The notes under the pieces were generated by a model. That model saw nothing but the letters and a program-made list of their open reading frames with translations. It was not told where the DNA came from and made no database searches. A stretch of 6,844 nucleotides of DNA from Chloroflexia bacterium (GTDB lineage Bacteria > Chloroflexota > Chloroflexia > Thermomicrobiales > JALYUS01), in assembly GCA_025928215.1 (NCBI GenBank), contig JAICJW010000253.1, forward strand, positions 1 to 6,844, written 5' to 3'. Below are positions 5,869 to 6,844 of the stretch, one piece after another (position 1 is the stretch's first letter; each line of letters starts with the position of its first letter). The position numbers and the translations under genes are program-made.

Positions 5869-6844
5869 TCGTAGCGACCGGTGCGCGGCGGCATATCCCG
5901 CAGGCTGAGGGCATCCGGCAGCCGGAGAAGCGCCCCTATATCTATGAGATTGATCCGCTGCGTGGGGTAACGGCGATCATCGTCGTCGCGGTGCATGTGC
6001 TGCTCTTCGTGAATTTCGGCTGGCGATCCCCGTCGAGCGTTCATTTGCAGGACGCCGTACTCGCCACGATTCGCTTCACGCGCAATGTCTTCATGTTTAT
6101 CACCGCGTTCACGCTCGTCTATGTCTACTACGGTAAACCGTTCTCGCTCAAACGGTTCTGGTCCCGGCGGAGCGTCGGCGTGCTTTTGCCCTATTGCCTG
6201 TGGACGGTCGCGTATGCGTGGCTGAATACTCCGCAGCCATCGGCGGCGCGCTTCGCCAGAATCGTTGGTCTCGATCTCCTGACGGGGCAGGCTTCCTACC
6301 AACTCTATTACATCGGCGTGACATTGCAGTTTTATCTGCTGCTCCCACTCTTCCTGCTCTTGCTGCGCCGGGTTGCCCGGTGGCCATGGCAGACGCTGGC
6401 GGTCAGTTTTCTCGTGCAGTGGTTCCTGCTGTACGCCGATTACCATTATTTGCAGACGGGCATTGTGAACCCTCCGCACTGGCTGGCGACTCTTCTCGCC
6501 TACCGACAGAATTGCGTGTTGCTCTATCCCTTCTACTTCGTGCTTGGTGGGATGGCGGCAATTCATTTTTCGCGGGCACGGGTGGCGTTGCTGCGGCGGG
6601 GCAGTTGGGCCGGGATCGGCTTCGTGGCGATGCTCTGTGCCGTTTTGGCGCACTACGTCTTTCAAGTCTGGGTCGAGCAGCAGCCGCTCTCCTATGTGAA
6701 TGCCCCGGTGCAGCCGATCATCCTCTTCTACAGCGTTCCCGCGATCATCTTCATGTGCTGGCTCGCGTGCCTGTGGGGGGCGCACCGGGATCGGCGAACC
6801 GGCGCTCCGCCGGGCTATCGGTTCTGGAAGGAACTCTCCGAGGC
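5865..6844 (+). CDS. Acyltransferase family 3 membrane protein, partial (3' end beyond window)
   Basis: This frame is open from the GTG at 5865 to the window edge (326 codons plus two bases), with no stop. The protein is an integral membrane acyltransferase of the OafA/YfiQ type (acyltransferase 3 family). Such enzymes transfer acyl groups to surface polysaccharides, lipids or other exported acceptors. Seen: a cytoplasmic-type basic N-terminus (1-28), then IDPLRG (29-34) leading into the first membrane segment and the conserved His44, as in the family signature. Further hydrophobic segments lie near 72-90, 104-121, 148-169, 178-192, 218-235, 249-268 and 284-304. Basic motifs such as KRFWSRRS (96-103) precede segment 3, and YYIGVTLQFYLLLPL (148-162) matches the family's central helix. 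About eight of the usual ten or so segments are present, so one or two remain downstream. It overlaps the ligase by four bases, suggesting co-translation and a shared pathway. The acyl donor and acceptor are unknown. Confidence 0.82.
   Translation, partial: MIVATGARRHIPQAEGIRQPEKRPYIYEIDPLRGVTAIIVVAVHVLLFVNFGWRSPSSVHLQDAVLATIRFTRNVFMFITAFTLVYVYYGKPFSLKRFWSRRSVGVLLPYCLWTVAYAWLNTPQPSAARFARIVGLDLLTGQASYQLYYIGVTLQFYLLLPLFLLLLRRVARWPWQTLAVSFLVQWFLLYADYHYLQTGIVNPPHWLATLLAYRQNCVLLYPFYFVLGGMAAIHFSRARVALLRRGSWAGIGFVAMLCAVLAHYVFQVWVEQQPLSYVNAPVQPIILFYSVPAIIFMCWLACLWGAHRDRRTGAPPGYRFWKELSE

Noticed and set aside
5778..6785. Long antisense open frame of 335 codons on the - strand
   Set aside because: It lies opposite the ligase end and the acyltransferase gene. 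Its translation is rich in Arg, His, Pro and Glu with no recognisable fold, while the + strand frame gives a clear membrane acyltransferase with an SD and an overlapping start.
1..6844. Mobile elements, CRISPR array, tRNA or rRNA genes
   Set aside because: No transposase, terminal repeats, spaced direct repeats or tRNA/rRNA-like sequence was seen anywhere in the window.

Overview
The window is GC-rich bacterial DNA with strong Shine-Dalgarno (SD) sites. All convincing genes lie on the + strand, in two transcription units separated by an intrinsic terminator. The gene content (an E1-alpha, E1-beta, E2 oxo-acid dehydrogenase cluster with no local E3, then an adenylate-forming ligase and a membrane acyltransferase) would fit Chloroflexota or another GC-rich non-proteobacterial lineage. 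That placement is a weak inference, because no marker gene is present.

Unit 1 (about 1-3912). A 186-base upstream region with weak promoter-like and repeated GTAC-centred motifs precedes three tightly packed genes. These are E1-alpha (187-1218), E1-beta (1218-2363, overlapping the previous stop by one base) and a lipoylated E2 acyltransferase (2379-3857). The motifs (GEG rather than GDG in the thiamin-diphosphate site of E1-alpha, an HTSDD loop, HSQSPE in E1-beta) point to a branched-chain 2-oxo-acid dehydrogenase rather than a pyruvate dehydrogenase. Such a complex would turn transaminated Leu, Ile and Val into branched acyl-CoAs. The E3 (dihydrolipoamide dehydrogenase) must be encoded elsewhere. 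An 11-bp GC-rich hairpin followed by a T run ends the unit.

Intergenic region (3858-4308, 451 bases). No convincing gene is seen. It holds the terminator, a perfect TATAAT box within a 10-bp palindrome next to a 20-bp inverted repeat, and then a leader of about 300 bases. The leader is unusually rich in short repeats and complementary segments and ends in a perfect 7-bp hairpin whose 3' arm touches the SD of the next gene. It is the best candidate in the window for undescribed regulation.

Unit 2 (about 4004 to beyond 6844). A complete AMP-forming acyl-CoA synthetase-like ligase (best start 4309, end 5868) overlaps by four bases a GTG-started acyltransferase-3 family membrane protein (5865 onward, cut by the window edge). 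The coupling suggests that the ligase activates an acid used by the membrane acyltransferase to acylate a cell-surface or exported molecule. Substrate and acceptor cannot be read from the sequence.
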